Shown: positions 1-12,544 of the stretch, in pieces
Layout of the letters: every line of letters starts with the position of its first letter
Position numbering within the stretch: the first letter of the stretch is position 1
Assembly (NCBI GenBank): GCA_033032865.1
Contig: JAWHQI010000004.1
Coordinates: forward strand, 24,844,001 to 24,908,000
Source of the DNA: Dactylorhiza incarnata
Lineage: Eukaryota > Streptophyta > Magnoliopsida > Asparagales > Orchidaceae
Length of the DNA: 64,000 bases
Direction: 5' to 3'
Made by a program: the position numbers and the translations under genes
Notes under the pieces: model-generated
What the model was told of the DNA's origin: nothing
The model's database searches: none
The model's input: the letters and a program-made list of their open reading frames with translations, nothing else

Positions 1-655
1 AATAAAAGCATCATTCTTAAATGGTCCCTAATCATCTTAGAACTTAAAAAGGATGTGCATTAAGACTAGTATGTGGGTTAACTGATGACCGGTTCTCATA
101 GATCATGATATGAATATCAAGTCATCATATAGGTACTTGTTAGGAAATAGTTGTATTGGACATACCCAATCTAAAACTGTAATGTGGATTGTTATATGAA
201 TGTGTCACAAGTAGGTCTCAAGTGACAATGGTGTTTGTGGTTCTTTGACCTGAAGTCACAATATTCATCAAGTGAGAAAGAGCATACTTTAATTCCATCT
301 AAAGTCTTCCTTTAGAAAGCTTGATGATAAGGGTGGTTATTGGGTACATTACAAATTATTTGGGTGTTTGTGTGTGGACATAAATGGACTTTGTCCTCCT
401 ATATGACAGTAGTTACATCCAAGGGCCCCTCTATGGAATGGGACTGAGAAATGCGTGGTTGAGTCAATATATGATATTGGGCTCACCAATTTTTGGAAGC
501 ATTCTAGATGATGAAACTAAGGTTGAATTTATTAAGAGGGTGATATGGTCCATGCCTAGAGTTCAATTTGGATTTAAGGGACAAAGGAATAAGGAAGCAC
601 TGAAACATTGGTCACAATAGGTTCATTGTGAGACTATAGTTGATATGTTCTAGCT

Positions 656-667
656 CAAGTGGGAGAC
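656..667 (+). other. polypurine tract before copia 3' LTR
   Basis: CAAGTGGGAGAC immediately precedes the LTR start TGTTGG. In copia elements this tract primes plus-strand DNA synthesis. Confidence 0.6.
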
Positions 668-2460
668 TGTTGGTATCTTTGTGATCTAGAAGTAATCAAC
701 GAGTTAGATTCATTGCGAACGTAATATGAGTTTATGGGGTTGCACATAATAATGTATGAGAAATTGGTTATTTGATCGGGTTGGCTCAACTTATATGCGA
801 TATGAGTGAAGAGCCAAGTTTGGATTGAATGTGAGAGAACTTGTGTCAGTTGGACTCTATGTCGATGATGTGACATTGACTAGAGATCAAGACAAGATAA
901 TGTATATTGACTTGATAGTCTGCTGACAGAGAAAATGTCGACTAGATAAAGTCCACTAGACATCTCGTCGATATAATGCCTATCGACTGGACATCTCATC
1001 GATATAATGTATACCGACTGGAGAATGTCGACTAGAAATTTAGTCTGTTTGAACTGTATCGACTAGACATCTCGCCGATATAGTGTATATCGGCTTGTTG
1101 ACTGGTAATATCTGTCCACTAGAAAGTATGTCATATAGACTTCAAGTTGATAAAATCTATATTGACTTGTATGTCTGTTAACTGAGACTTTGTCGACTAG
1201 ACATCAAGATGACACAATATATGTCGGCTAGACATCTCGATGATATAGCATATATCGATGAGACAGTGTTGACTAGACAGAGTATGCTAAGCATTTCATC
1301 GATATAGTGTATATCGATGAGACGTCTCATAGATATAATGTATATCGACAAGGCAGTGTCGGCTTGACATCTCGCCAATATAGTGTATATCATCCAGTCA
1401 TCATGTTGATATAATCAAAGAAAGTTTATTCTCCTATTTTACACGCTGAACCTAGTTTGGTTTTTCTTGGGGTAATTCATGTTGTATCTGAACCCAGTTC
1501 ACTAGGTATTATATATAGATATAATATTTAGTTTTAGGGTCAAGAAGTTTTTCACTTTCCCGATCCCTCAAGAAGAGTTCTATAGAGCGGCGACGACGAA
1601 CCATGTGGCATTCCTTTTGTGAATCAGAAACTTAACGTCGGTCTTCTCTTGGAAGTGAATCTAGCAGTTAGTGGAGATGAAGTCCCCAGTTCTTCCAGCC
1701 TGCTTTCGATTGTCGGTGGCAAGGTGTTTCTCCTATTTGTGTGGATCATCCCGTAAAGGCGCAGACCTATTTCTGTGTAATCGAAACTCGACAGACCTAA
1801 TAGTAGTTTTCTAGAGCATCTTGATAGAGTTGAGACTCGATTCCGCACAGGTAATCTTTTATTGCATTTGAGAATTTATTTCTTCATTCATGGTTATCGC
1901 AAGATCCTATTATTTCTCTTTTGGTTTGTTCTTGTTTCTATTTCGCTGCGCACATATGATGTGACTACCCATAAAGAAATCTCACATAGATAAGCCAGAT
2001 CGTCTTGATGCCTTATCTGGGGACAAATAGGCTAAAGCCAACCGTTCCATGGGAGAAGGGTCGGTATATAAAATAAAAAGGAGATTTTTATCTTTCTCAC
2101 TGATCTTAGCGTCATAGTGATCAAAGTTTTGAAATCCTCTTTATTAAAATAAAAATCTTGTCTTTCTTTGTTTCACCAAATTGATTTTATCTTATCTAGA
2201 GGATTCAAAGAAAAATATTTGTAGCCTAACTTTCTAGCCTAACTTTCCAGAAGGATCAACCACTGCAAGCTAACGCGATGCGGTAACAGCTACCATCAGC
2301 GGTAGGTAACAAAGATTGAACATTTCCTGCTTCATCATTATAGAAATAATTGTCTCTAATAAGTGAAGTTTTTAAGACAATATTTTGGAAAACATATTTA
2401 GAACTAAATTTACAAAAGACCTTATTCACCCCCCCCCCCCCCCCTCTAATGGCGCCAGCA
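668..2460 (+). repeat. copia 3' LTR (right end uncertain)
   Basis: Starts TGTTGG after the polypurine tract. It contains a patch of short TCGAC-type repeats (about 900-1400), then a TATA-like TATATATAG at 1510-1518, then a presumed R/U5 region. No second copy of this LTR is in the window, so the end cannot be fixed by alignment; the stretch 1860-2460 shows no coding potential. The right limit could lie anywhere from about 2240 to 2460. Confidence 0.5.
900..1400 (+). repeat. patch of short TCGAC/GTCGA dyads in copia LTR
   Basis: A roughly 30-45 bp degenerate unit built from CGACTAGACATCTCG and GATATAATGTATATCGA recurs about ten times. Many units pair an arm such as TATCGAC with GTCGATA. It lies upstream of the TATA-like box at 1510, as do the dyad patches of most of the other LTR families in this window. 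Confidence 0.75.
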
Positions 2461-2493
2461 GATCCAAAAAAAAACAAGCAGGAGAACTAGACA

Positions 2494-3611
2494 CGTTGAT
2501 GCACAATCTCAAAACATTGTTATAGGAAGGAGCGAGACTGCGGTGCGAACGACAATGAACCGGTCGTTGTCAAGTAAAACAAAAATGGGAATAAATCCCC
2601 GAGTATCAAATCTCATGTGGAATGCTGCGGGGTGGAGTAATCTATTGATGCGATACTTGAGATATAAGTCTTTTTATATCGGTGGTTTACAGGTGGTTTG
2701 CTTTGGGACTAACAGCTACTTGCAATGAACAAAAGCTAATTAACTATGCAAGTAGGCGGCACTATTTCACTCCTTCGTGGTTTGTCGGCCTCTGCATCAC
2801 ACTTCTGCGGGTCGCCTTCCTCTGCTTCGCAACTCTGTGGGTCGTCTTCCTCCGCTTCGCACCTCTGCGGGTCGCAAGCCTCCGCTTTGCACTTCCACAG
2901 GTTGCCTTCCTCCGCTTTACCCGTTGTCGTAGCAACACAACATAACATATCACAAACCACAAGCTATATCAACCAAATCATCCACAATAAAAGATATTAC
3001 TATAAGCATATACACCCAATGGTGATGTTGTGCATATGTTTTAGAAAATATCACATTAAGCTTACAAACATTCCAAATGAGAGATAAATACAAGTTACCA
3101 CTGCGAGATACAAAGGAGATGAGAGACTCTTACTCGGGTTCATAGAAGAGGTTGGGTTGGTTTGCCGGCTCTTCCCACTCTACCTTGGCTGTCGTCCACG
3201 ATACAGGAGAAGCTATCACCAACTCCGAATCATGTCTTCTCTCGGGGTATGTCGCCTCCACATCAAGTGCTCGGGCCTTAGAGCTCCAATAGAACCTTGG
3301 AAGTCAACTCTTACACCTTTGGAATTCTTGGGGAGGTTGGAGTAGGCTTCTAGGCGAAACCCTAGGTCTTGCGGCAAAAATGGCAGAATACGGTGACCTA
3401 AAATCAGAGCAGGGCAAAAGAATTCGTACAACAGGCTAATTATTGGCTGCAACAGAATTTGACAAGTGCACGAGCAGACGCACGACCAGTGTCATGCGCT
3501 AAGGAAATGCGACTGCTCATGCACAATGGAACTGGGATGGATGGAAATCCTTGGAATTTTATTGTGAAAATTGTTGAATGCGCATGACCAATGGTCATGC
3601 ATAAGTCCGCG
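2494..3611 (-). repeat. old partial Athila-like LTR, minus orientation
   Basis: The block around 2545-2615 (CCGGTCGTTGTCAAGTAA, then GGGAATAAAT and CCCCGAG) matches, with many changes, the same block near the start of the LTRs at 43224, 48770 and 54496. Degenerate copies of that family's dyad (CGCACGACCAGTG, CATGACCAATGGTCATG) occur at about 3465-3600. It stops abruptly at 3611 where the Tekay-like LTR begins. The LTR half that should end in GGACTCATCA is missing, and the exact left start is a best guess. Confidence 0.55.
2771..2929. repeat. 30-bp minisatellite, about five units
   Basis: Units begin near 2771, 2801, 2831, 2861 and 2891 with exact 30-bp spacing; the core is CTCTGCGGGTCGCCTTCCTC followed by CGCTTCGCA. 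The period is a multiple of three and free of stops, so overlapping frames on both strands stay open. I regard those frames as by-products of the repeat, not genes. Confidence 0.85.
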
Positions 3612-6600
3612 TGTAAGACCCCATTTTTTTCTTTTTTAAACCCGGGGTCTTATGCCCAGAACCGCCATTTCGCGGTGACACCCTCACTCGGGAAGGTCTC
3701 CATTACAAAATGCCGATCCTGCCGGCCTTATCGATCACAGAAAAAGTAAGAGTAACAAACTAGAGAAGGCAAGTCCACATCACATAAATAGTAAATCATC
3801 ATAAAAGGATGTCCACAGAAAGTAACTGAAATAAAAGATAGAAATAGCAAGGGCTCCTGCCCGATACATCAAATCCTCACAACATAAACACTCGCGAAAG
3901 CAAATCAACTAGTAGTAACACATACGGATCCTGACACTGGTGCTCCTGTGCTAGACTACCCCGCCTCCATCTGCTCCTGCCTCTGGTGCTACTCCGTCCC
4001 CGTGGTGTCCTAAAATGATAAGGTCCACCGACCGTTAGTCAAAAGACTAAGCCAATCCCCCACCACTCCCCCGGTGACTCCTAGGCATCGAGCGGGAAGG
4101 ACGAAGCGGAGGACAATAAGGGGGTATAACAATAGTAGGTGACATGGTACAGGGAATGTCTACACTACACATGTATATATATATAAAATGGAAGCAGTAA
4201 AAGAGCATGGTAAGAGCAGCTAAAGAATAATTAAGTGCAGTAAATAAAGACATGTATATAATAGAAATGTAACCATTGATTTATAGGAATGCCCACACAA
4301 ACCTATAGACCAAGGGGGCGTTTAGCAAGACCTATCGTATAAGAAGTCCCATAACCAACTTATACGATAGGGGTAGGGGTTGAAATGCAGTGTTTATGCT
4401 ATGTCATGCAAGGTATGCTACTAAATGTTATATTCACACAAGTGCAACTCACACACTACGACTCTATGCGCACAGACCTTTAGTTCCCCTTTTTGGAGCT
4501 TGCAAGACTCCCAGGATACTCCCGTAGTGGCAAACGGAAGCGGTGGGTTGGGCCTATCCCACCTCTAGGTTGGTATTTGCACTACCTAACCTAGACCTAA
4601 TGTAAGCCTCAACACTAAGAACACAACAGCGGAGCTCCTGCTTACTCTTGCTGGTCAGACCACAACACTTGTCTTGGTAAAAGGGTTATCCACTCTTACC
4701 GAGCCCCAGCACTAATGTCGGTGCAACAACCATCAACACTAAGGACCCACCACCTTATGCACATGCAAACATGTTTACCATCTATCTCCGAGCCATAAGC
4801 TCACCGGCTAATCCTCCTGGCACAACAGCCACTACTGAGCCACAAGCTCCCCAGACTAATTAGCCTACTGCTACGACCACCGAGCCTACCGCTCGTAAGA
4901 CCAAACCGACTAAGCATCCATGATGATGGAGTGTGAGTGAGTATATTACTTAGTTAATCTTGTAAAACAACTTGCTCCTACAATTTAAGGTTAGTCTTGG
5001 GCTTCCCGAGGATTACCCTGTTAGGGGCTCGTTACGGTACTAGGAGCTATAATAGGATGACACCCCAAAGTTCCCTTTCTCAAGACATTTAATATTGTGG
5101 GTATCTACCCATATGCCTCAGCCTCTTATGTTTAAACTTGTATTAACCCTAGGTGGTTTATGACACGCTAGGGGAAAGACGATCTTACGTCAATCCCAAG
5201 CACGACCTTACCCTTAGCCCACTTAACACTCTTATCTCCTAAACTCCTTTTGGCGACCTTCAATCTCTTCAACCTGACTATGTACACCAACTACATGCCA
5301 TTCCACTTGATAGGCCCCTAAATACCCAGGTTTCATATTTTACTAAACGCAGACCAAACTAACTATATGAAGCTTATAAGTAGAGGTACTCCAAATATTC
5401 AACCACATGACACAAGGTTTTTACTGGAGGTCTATCATGGCATCATAAGACTAAATCCAAAGACTCATATTTTTCCTCAACATTTTAACATTTATTTATA
5501 TTTCTCCAATGTTTGCCAAGTATGAATATGAACATGAAGTGTAAGGTATTCTCAAGACATGATCCTCATAAAATTAAGATAAATCTATCATGCCAAAATA
5601 ACAGTAAATAATGAATACCACAATTTTACAATAAGGAAATGTCCTCTATTTTTAATATTTAACTTCTATCCAAGCTTGAAGATTTATGAAGGAACTAACA
5701 AAAATACTTGTGCCAAAATTATAGAAAAAATTACCAGATCTCTAATATGTCTAGAAAAACTTTATTACAGAGTTTCACAATTTATGGGAATCATTTACTT
5801 ACTGAAATAATTAATCCAAATAATTCCTAATTTGCACATGTTGTGATGTAGCCTACTGATAACAATTTCCAAAAATTCTATAAAAATTCACAGAGCCTCC
5901 TAGTGCTCTGAAATGTCCTATCATCATGTTGCACATTTTCTAGAGAGTTTTGGGCCCTTAATTATATTTCTTAAGATTGAGACAAAATAGGTGCCAGGTA
6001 AATGAAGTACTGGTTAAATCATCTAATAAATTTCACAAAAAATACCAGAGGTCTATAACTTGATTATAAAGGCACTACCAAGATTTCAACTTCATCCAGG
6101 ATCATTTGTGCACGTAAATGTCTCTTACAAGAAGTTTACCTAAAGGGGTAATGCCCTAATTTAGGGGGAATAAGTTCTCATAAAATTCTCATAAAATTAC
6201 CTAGGGCCTAATTACACCCTATGGACTTATCCACCAAGTTCCATGACCATACAAGAACATCTGACCCTATGTCCATCACAAGGTTCAAGAGCAACCCTAA
6301 GGTTAAAACTGGGGTCCTAGGGCATATCCTCCTCTACACCACCCCATCTTACTCATGAAAGGTGTTTTAGGTGATCCTAAACCAGTGACCAAGGTTTCAA
6401 CTCATGGTGATGAGTTCTGACTACCATACCCCAAGGTAAACACCATGCCCTAACTTTGACCCAATATGACCTAACTTGGATTGATAATTTACCTAAACAA
6501 ATCAGTCCCAATTGGGCTGAGATTTTTACCAGGGTCATGTGATATCCCTAAGAAGTACCCACCAAAATTTGGAGGGCATTGGAGGTCATTTGACCCAATA

Positions 6601-6965
6601 ATTAATTAATGTTTAGTTTATAAAAATATTACAAAAAACCTTAGAAAAAGGTTCTCCTAAAATTCCCATCTTTGGGTATGATGTGTGGGTAGGTGTAAAT
6701 AGCCTATGTTTCAATTTTTCATGTCAATCCCATAAGCCAATTAAAAGTTATTCAAGATATGGTGGCTGTCCTACACTAGGGATCAGTCCCACCAAAATGG
6801 ACCTACAGGGAGCTACAGAACTCCTTTTGGGGTGAAATCAATTTAAAATATACTAGACTCCAAGGGCTACAACCTTGGTGTTGACCACTTTTTCATTTGA
6901 GGGGTTCTAGTATCTCTAATAATTAAAACAAAATACTGCAAGAATAATTAATTAAACTAAAATTC

Positions 6966-7455
6966 TGCGTTCGATGAAATATGATCTGTGTTCGACGAAC
7001 TATGTTCTGCGTTCGACGAACGCCGTGCTTCAGTGCGCTCGATGAAAGCCGATCTTCATTCGACGAACTAATCCAGTTCAATGAATTAATTCCGTTCGAC
7101 AAACTCCGTGCTCAGTTCATCGAACTCAACTATTAGATCGACGATCTCCAGGATGCGTTCGACAAATGACATTCCGTTCGACGAACTCAGGTTTCAGTTC
7201 GACGAACTCAACTATTTTATTTTGTTTTTGGTGAGTTAATGTCCATTGGACGAACTCTGGTGTCGGTTCGACGAACTCAACAATCAGTTCGACGAGCACC
7301 AGAGTGTGTTTGACGAATGAATTCCGTTCGATGAACTCCAGGTTCCGTTCGACGAACTCAACTATTAGTTCGGTGCCTTGATTCTATTCGACACATTAAT
7401 TCTGTTCGACGAACTCAACTATTAGTTCGGTGAATTTCTCCTACTCTGATCGACG
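6966..7455. repeat. TTCGACGAACTC dyad patch in Tekay-like LTR
   Basis: About 25 full or degenerate copies of the imperfect palindrome GTTCGACGAAC (5-bp arms around one base) occur in ~490 bp, in both orientations, spaced about 15-30 bp. A perfect copy is at 6990-7000. Some copies have lost the CpG (TTCGATGAA, TTCGACAAA), consistent with deamination of methylated cytosine. Confidence 0.85.
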
Positions 7456-8375
7456 AATTAATTAAATAAGCATGTAACATAATCATTTACTCTAGATTCA
7501 AAATGAAATAACATTATAGCATATAACATATTCACGACAAATCTGAGGGCTCGCAGTCATCGTCCCCATTGGATGGACTACCGCGCGACAGCCCGTCCTG
7601 GGCTCCTTTCCGGGATGATTTCCCGGCCACCTGACTCGCTTCCCAGCCAGCCAATGCCACCACCACCTCCGTTGAAGTGACGGCCGACGATAGGGGGTGG
7701 TTGGCCGACCGGAGGTTGTCGGAATTAGAGTTTAGAGGACGGGAAAGAGAGCTCGAAACGAGCCCTTTCGGAAGCGCGATCTGAGCCCAATTGGGCTCGG
7801 ACCAAACCCCAAATTATGAAAAGATCTAGCACTAAGGGAGAGGAGGTGGATCAGACCTGTGTGTGGGCTTGGTGGCGCGTGTTCCGGCGAGTCGCCATGG
7901 ACGGGGGGGGGGAGCTTTCGGCGCCATGTCAATTCTTGCTTCTCGGGCTCGATTTCTTCAGAGAAGAGGGGGGTTTCACTCCTTTCCGTCCTCTAAAGGT
8001 GTTAAGGAGATCAATAGGGGGAGGGGAAGAGCCATGACATTAATTGCTGTAATCACAATTAATGGTGATTTTCGGTTTCTTATGGGAGGAAATGAATTGG
8101 TCATCAATTACGCCGGAAAAAGGGCTAAAAACTTCTCCTCTCCTCAACGGGAGATGAATGGTGCCATAAATTGGGTTAATTTGGCCATAAATGCCATTCT
8201 CCTCCTCTTCCTTTCTCCGCCATTTTTGGGCGAAATGGGGCTTTCTCTCTCCTGGCCGAAATCCTTCAAATTGAATGGCCAACTCAACATCATTCAATCT
8301 CCATTAGGTGGTGGACCACACCAATTGGGTCTAGCTCAAGTGTGTTGGGTTCAATTTGGGTAAAGTAGGTCATTT

Positions 8376-8812
8376 TGACCTAAATTTAGGATAAGGTTGA
8401 CTTTGGTCAAATTGACCACTTCGGTTGACCACAATGGGTGGGTAGTGACCCATTTGACTCCCTTGTGAGTTAGGAAGGCTTAGGTGGAGTCAATTTGGCA
8501 AGGTGAGGGTGAATTGCCCCTTAATATGGCACTTTGACCAAATTAGGGCTAGATGTGACTTAGGGTAAATTGGCCAATTTAGAGGTCCCATGATGGGGCT
8601 TTTTGTTCCATTAGGTTCCTAATGACCCTATAACGATAGGGGCAAGGTCAATTTGCCATGGTGGAGGCCAATTGACCCTAATTGAGTTAGTTTGACTAGC
8701 TTTAGAGTTAAGGTTGACTTTAGCCAAATTGGCCTCTTTGGTTGATCCTAATGGGTCCCTAGTGCTCCAAGGAGACCCCTAATGGGTTAGGGATACTATG
8801 GTGGAGTCAAGG
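8376..8812. promoter_or_regulatory. W-box (TTGAC[C/T]) cluster in Tekay-like LTR
   Basis: I count 13 TTGACC/TTGACT cores, on either strand, in about 440 bp. TTGAC[C/T] is the core bound by plant WRKY transcription factors. On the element's strand this lies within the first ~620 bp of the LTR, i.e. in U3. The cluster is conserved in the other LTR (32613-33055). Function is inference. Confidence 0.5.
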
Positions 8813-9098
8813 TTCAAGGAAAGGCCCCAAAATCCAACCCTAGGTTAGGTATATGAAAACTGCTATATGCTGACTACTGGGATTTCTCCCTCTCATCCAA
8901 GCTCACATGGTCTTAAGCTCTTCTTATGAGTTTGTCATGACCTAGTCATGACAAAACCAACTTAGGGGGTCTAGTTTTTTGGGTGTAGTTACAAATACCA
9001 ATACATAAAAATAAAAATTTCGTCCTCGAAATTCAGGTTAAGCCTGTGGGGTTTCTACTACAAGGAAGAAAATGTAACATCCCAGAACAATTAAATTA

Positions 9099-9300
9099 TT
9101 CCTGTTGAAAAGAGCTCCGGGTACTTTTGCTGCATCAGGTCCCGTGGCTCCCAGGTATGCTCCTCTTGCCCATGATTCCTCCATAGGACCTTGACCAGCG
9201 GAACCTTCTTGCATCGCAGGACTCGCAACTCCATGTCTTCTATCTCAACCGGCTCCAGGTGAACCGACAGATCAGTAGCTACTGGACCCTCCGTAGTAGA
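9099..9300 (-). pseudogene. chromodomain at the C-terminus of Tekay-like integrase
   Basis: Reading minus from about 9270 to 9103 gives a C-terminal segment with VPLVKVLWRNHG, EEHTWEPRDLM and KYPELF, the pattern of a chromovirus chromodomain (strand core, then the W-E and helix motif), ending in a stop at about 9103. In these elements the chromodomain is thought to direct integration to particular chromatin. It is in frame with decayed integrase upstream, separated by an in-frame TAG near 9310. The same segment recurs, diverged, in 33343-33540 beyond the right LTR. There is no start codon of its own because it is the tail of the pol polyprotein. Confidence 0.8.
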
Positions 9301-9309
9301 TATCTGCTA

Positions 9310-10401
9310 CTCTGGCCGTAGTAGAGCCCTCCTAAGCGAGGAGATGTGGAAAATGTCGTGCAGTCCGTCTAACTCCGGCAGTAGCTCCAGTCTGTAAGCC
9401 AGGGGACCGATCTACTCCAGGATCCTGTAAGGCCCCATATATCTCGGACTGAGCTTCTTCCGCCCGCGAACCCGCGAGACTCCATGCATCGGACGTATCT
9501 TCAAGAAGACCCGATCTCCCACCTAGAACTCTACCATACGATGACACGCATCGTAATACTTGGCCTGCCTGCTCTGGGCCTCCAACATCCTATCTCGAAT
9601 CAGTCTCACCTGAGCCTCCGTGTCCTCCACAAACTCTGAGCCAAGTGCCTTGGGATCCTCATCCTGAACCTAAGATAATGGTGTCCTGCACCTCCGTCCG
9701 TATAAAGCCTCGTAAGTTGCCCTGCCTATAATAGCTTGGTGACTATTGTTGTATGAGAACCCGACTATTGGTAACAGTCTCTCTCATGGCTCCCCGCGGT
9801 CCAAAATGCAAAGGCGTAGAAGATCCTCTAGGGTCTGGTTGGTACGCTCCATTTGCCAGTCTGTCTGAGGGTGGAAAGCTGTACTAAAAGTCAACCGGGT
9901 GCCCATGTAGGCATGCACTGCTCTCCACTCCCTTGATGTAAATCGTCCATCTCGATCCGACACGATTGTCCTCGGCACACCATAATATCAAACAAATTGC
10001 TCTACGAACCTCGACACCAAAACACCGACCAAATCGTCCTTCCTGATTGGAATGAACCTGGCCACCTTCGTCAATCTATCGACGATCACCCAAATCGAGT
10101 CATTTCCTGCACCAGATCGGGGAAGACCGTGTATAAAGTCCATAGCGATGTCGTCAAACTTCCACTCCGGTACCGGGAGTGGCTGCAATAATCCTGCCGG
10201 GTTCCGGCACTCCGCCTTCACGAGTTGGCAAGACTCGTAGTGGGTCACAAAGTAGGTGATATCCTTCTTCATACCCGGCCAGTATATAGTCCTCTTCAGA
10301 TCCGCTGTCATCTTGGTGATACTCGGGTGCACGGAGTATCTACTGCAATGAGCCTCTGTCATAATGTACTCCCGAATCTGGCTCCCTGCCGGTACATACA
10401 C
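9310..10401 (-). pseudogene. Tekay-like integrase (broken)
   Basis: Retroviral-type integrase inserting element cDNA into the host genome. Minus-strand translation shows a degraded HHCC zinc domain (the first Cys of the second pair, expected before ESCQ, reads Tyr), the first catalytic Asp region (DDIAMDFIHGLP), the second (TIVSDRDGRF), and the third region (FHPQTDWQMERTN; the Glu is kept, but the usual Gly before QxE reads Trp). In-frame stops interrupt it at about 9985 (CGA to TGA type), 9783 (TGG to TGA type), 9673, 9526 and 9405 (CAG to TAG type). All are explained by C-to-T or G-to-A changes. It continues from the RT-RNaseH frame after a stop at 10401 and runs into the chromodomain. Confidence 0.85.
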
Positions 10402-12000
10402 TCAGCCTCTAAAATTCCACAGGCCGTCCTTCAATGAATAGTCTCTAGCTGAGCCTGCCTCCAAATCTCTGAAAATTGGCTCTAGCTTGGCATCCTGCCT
10501 CTGCCCATCCCTGATGCGGTCTCGAATGTCATAAGTGGTACCCATCGCCGCTAAATACTCCTCGTATAGTTTCGGATCATCCTCGGATACTAAAGAGATC
10601 TGCATGTCCTCGAACATCCTTACTAGCTCCATGGCCATCAACTTGGGCTCCGCTCCTGACGTGGTAGCGCTCTTGCTCAGAGCATCCGCTACTACATTCG
10701 CCTTCCCTGGGTGGTAATGCATCATGTACTGGTAGTCTGATAGAAACTCCACCCATCGCCTCTATCGGATGTTCAGCTCCTTCTGTGTATCTACGTACTT
10801 CAGATTCTTGTGATCTGAGAATATGTCGCAGTGGACACCGTAGAGATAGTGTCGCCAGATCTTGAGAGCGAATACGACTGCTCCCATCTCCAAGTCATGC
10901 ACCGGGTAGTTCCGCTCGTGGTTCTTCAACTGGCGGGAGGCGTAAGCTATCACGTGCCCATTCTGCATCAGAACGGCACCCATCCCCTGAAAATATGCAT
11001 CTGTGTACACCTGAAATCCTTCCCTCCCCGACGGAAGGGCCAGGATGGGGGCCGTAGTAAGTCGGCCCTTCAGCTCCTGGAAGGCCGCCTCACACTGTGG
11101 CGTCCATGTGAAAGCAGCATCCTTTTTCATCAGGGATGTGAGCGAGAGGTCTATCTGTGAAAACCCCTGCACAAACTTCCGGTAGTAGCCGGCAAGTCCC
11201 AAGAAACTCCTCACGTCGGTGGCCGTCTTCAACGGAGGCCAATCCCGTACTGCCTGGATCTTCGCTGGCTCCACTACTAGACCAGCTCCACTGATGATAT
11301 GGCCTAGGAAGGCCACCTCCTTTAGCCAAAACTGGCACTTGCTGATCTTCGCATACAAATGATGCTTCAGAAGCTTCTCCAAGGTTAGTGCCAAATGCCG
11401 TTCTTGCTCCTCCTCCAACTTTGAATAGATGAGGATGTCGTCAATGAACACAATGACAAAGATGTCGAGATAAGGCTCGAACACCCAGTTCATCAAAATC
11501 ATAAATGTTGATGGTGCATTTGCGAGCCCGAACGGCTTCACAGTGAACTCATATAATCCAAATCGCCTGCTGAAGGCCGTCTTCGGGATATCCTCCTCCT
11601 GGATCCACAGCTGATAATACCCTGACCTCAAATCCAGCTTCGAGAAGCAGTCGGCTCCTTCCAGCTGGTCAAACAGCTCGTCGATCCTTGGTAATGGGTA
11701 TGTATTCCGGACCGTTAGTCGGTTCAGAGCTCTGTAGTCGATGCACAATCTGAGCGTCCAATCCTTCTTCTTCACGAACAACACCGAAGCTACCCAAGGT
11801 GAGGAACTCGGCCTAACGAACCCAGCTTCCACCAGCTCCTGCAGCTGGCTCCGAAACTCCATTAGCTCCTTCGGGGCCATCCGGTAAGGGGCCCTGGATA
11901 CCGGCTTAGCCCCCAACACCAGTTGGATTTGGAAATCCTTCTCACGATGCGGAGGTAGTCTAGGTAGCTTCTCCAGAAATACATCAGCGAAATACCGCAT
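10402..12000 (-). pseudogene. Tekay-like reverse transcriptase and RNase H (broken)
   Basis: The open segment 12000-10762 (412 codons) holds Ty3/gypsy [34 protein letters not shown] and the catalytic FIDDILIYS (Asp pair present), then the connection and RNase H ([33 protein letters not shown]). A TAG at about 10754 replaces the expected Gln after NIR; the frame resumes with [21 protein letters not shown] and runs to 10402. It converts element RNA to DNA. The catalytic residues visible are intact, but the stop would truncate RNase H and remove integrase. Confidence 0.9.
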
Positions 12001-12012
12001 GATCGGGATATT

Positions 12013-12470
12013 TTACACCGAGTCTTTGACTTCCGTCACCGCGAAGAGCACCTGATATACCTCGTCTCCCTGTAAGTGGGCCTTGACAGCCTGAACTGAT
12101 GATAAAAAGATACGAGAAGCAGATTTAGTACCTTCGATCACTACTTCACCATCTTCATGCTTTAGAACGATCCTCCTTACCGGACAGTCAATCTTTGTAT
12201 GGTTCCAGTGCAGCCAGGTCATGCCTAAGATCAGATCAAATTCCTTCATCTTCAAGCGTGTCGCTGGAGCTTCGAACAGTTTCCCTCCAATCTCCACATT
12301 CATGTTGCACTTTGCATTTGTTAGAACTTCAGATCCATTCGGGAATCGCACTCTCCTATAGATGCACTCAAAGTGTTGTACTTGGCACAGATCATCTACG
12401 AACTCTTCTGAGATGAACGAGTGATAGTCATCCGTATCGAATAAAGTGTATGCGGGCTTGCTACAGACGA
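12013..12470 (-). pseudogene. Tekay-like aspartic protease (active site lost)
   Basis: The segment between gag and RT reads LFDTDDYHSFIS where the family has LFDTGASHSFIS: the catalytic DTG triplet is DTD, so the enzyme should be inactive. The downstream FDLILGMTWL motif (flap/second half) is present near 12240. The protease would cleave the Gag-Pol polyprotein inside the particle. A stop at 12013 separates it from the RT frame, whose upstream part is open only from 12000. Confidence 0.8.
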
Positions 12471-12544
12471 GTACTATACCTGGGTGTTTTTGTTTGTTTG
12501 GTTTAATGCTAAGGTAAATCTAAGGTTTACTATGTACTAATGAA

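Larger units (their letters stand above)
1..2460 (+). mobile_element. 3' end of a Ty1/copia-type LTR retrotransposon
   Basis: The left edge of the window is the 3' untranslated end of an element whose coding part lies outside. The boundary is shown by a purine-rich tract at 656-667 directly followed by TGTTGG at 668, the arrangement typical of copia 3' LTRs (the copia element at 40527-40544 in this window has the same layout). I recognise no RT, IN or gag motif in 1-655. A 78-codon open frame at 384-620 has no recognisable domain. The right end of the LTR is not resolved; a poly-C tract at about 2431-2447 resembles the one near the end of the copia LTR at 35697-35703, so an end near 2460 is a guess. 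Copia assignment is inference from ends only. Confidence 0.6.
3612..8993 (-). repeat. Tekay-like 3' LTR (5.38 kb)
   Basis: On the plus strand it runs from TGTAAGACC to AGTTACA, so on the element's strand it starts TGTAACT and ends GGTCTTACA, with inverted TGTAA/TTACA tips. It aligns end to end with 13888-14848 plus 28818-33236, with scattered substitutions and small indels (several percent by eye), so it is an old pair. It carries a dyad patch (6966-7455) and a W-box cluster (8376-8812). I see no gene in it; open frames at 7732-8363 are conserved in the other LTR copy but lack any recognised domain. Confidence 0.85.

Noticed and set aside
384..620. 78-codon ORF as a host gene
   Set aside because: It lies directly upstream of a copia PPT/LTR, has no recognisable domain and is short enough to occur by chance.
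7732..8363. Overlapping ORFs in the Tekay-like LTR as a captured gene
   Set aside because: They recur in the second LTR copy with frame-changing differences and show no domain; no consistent coding frame is preserved.
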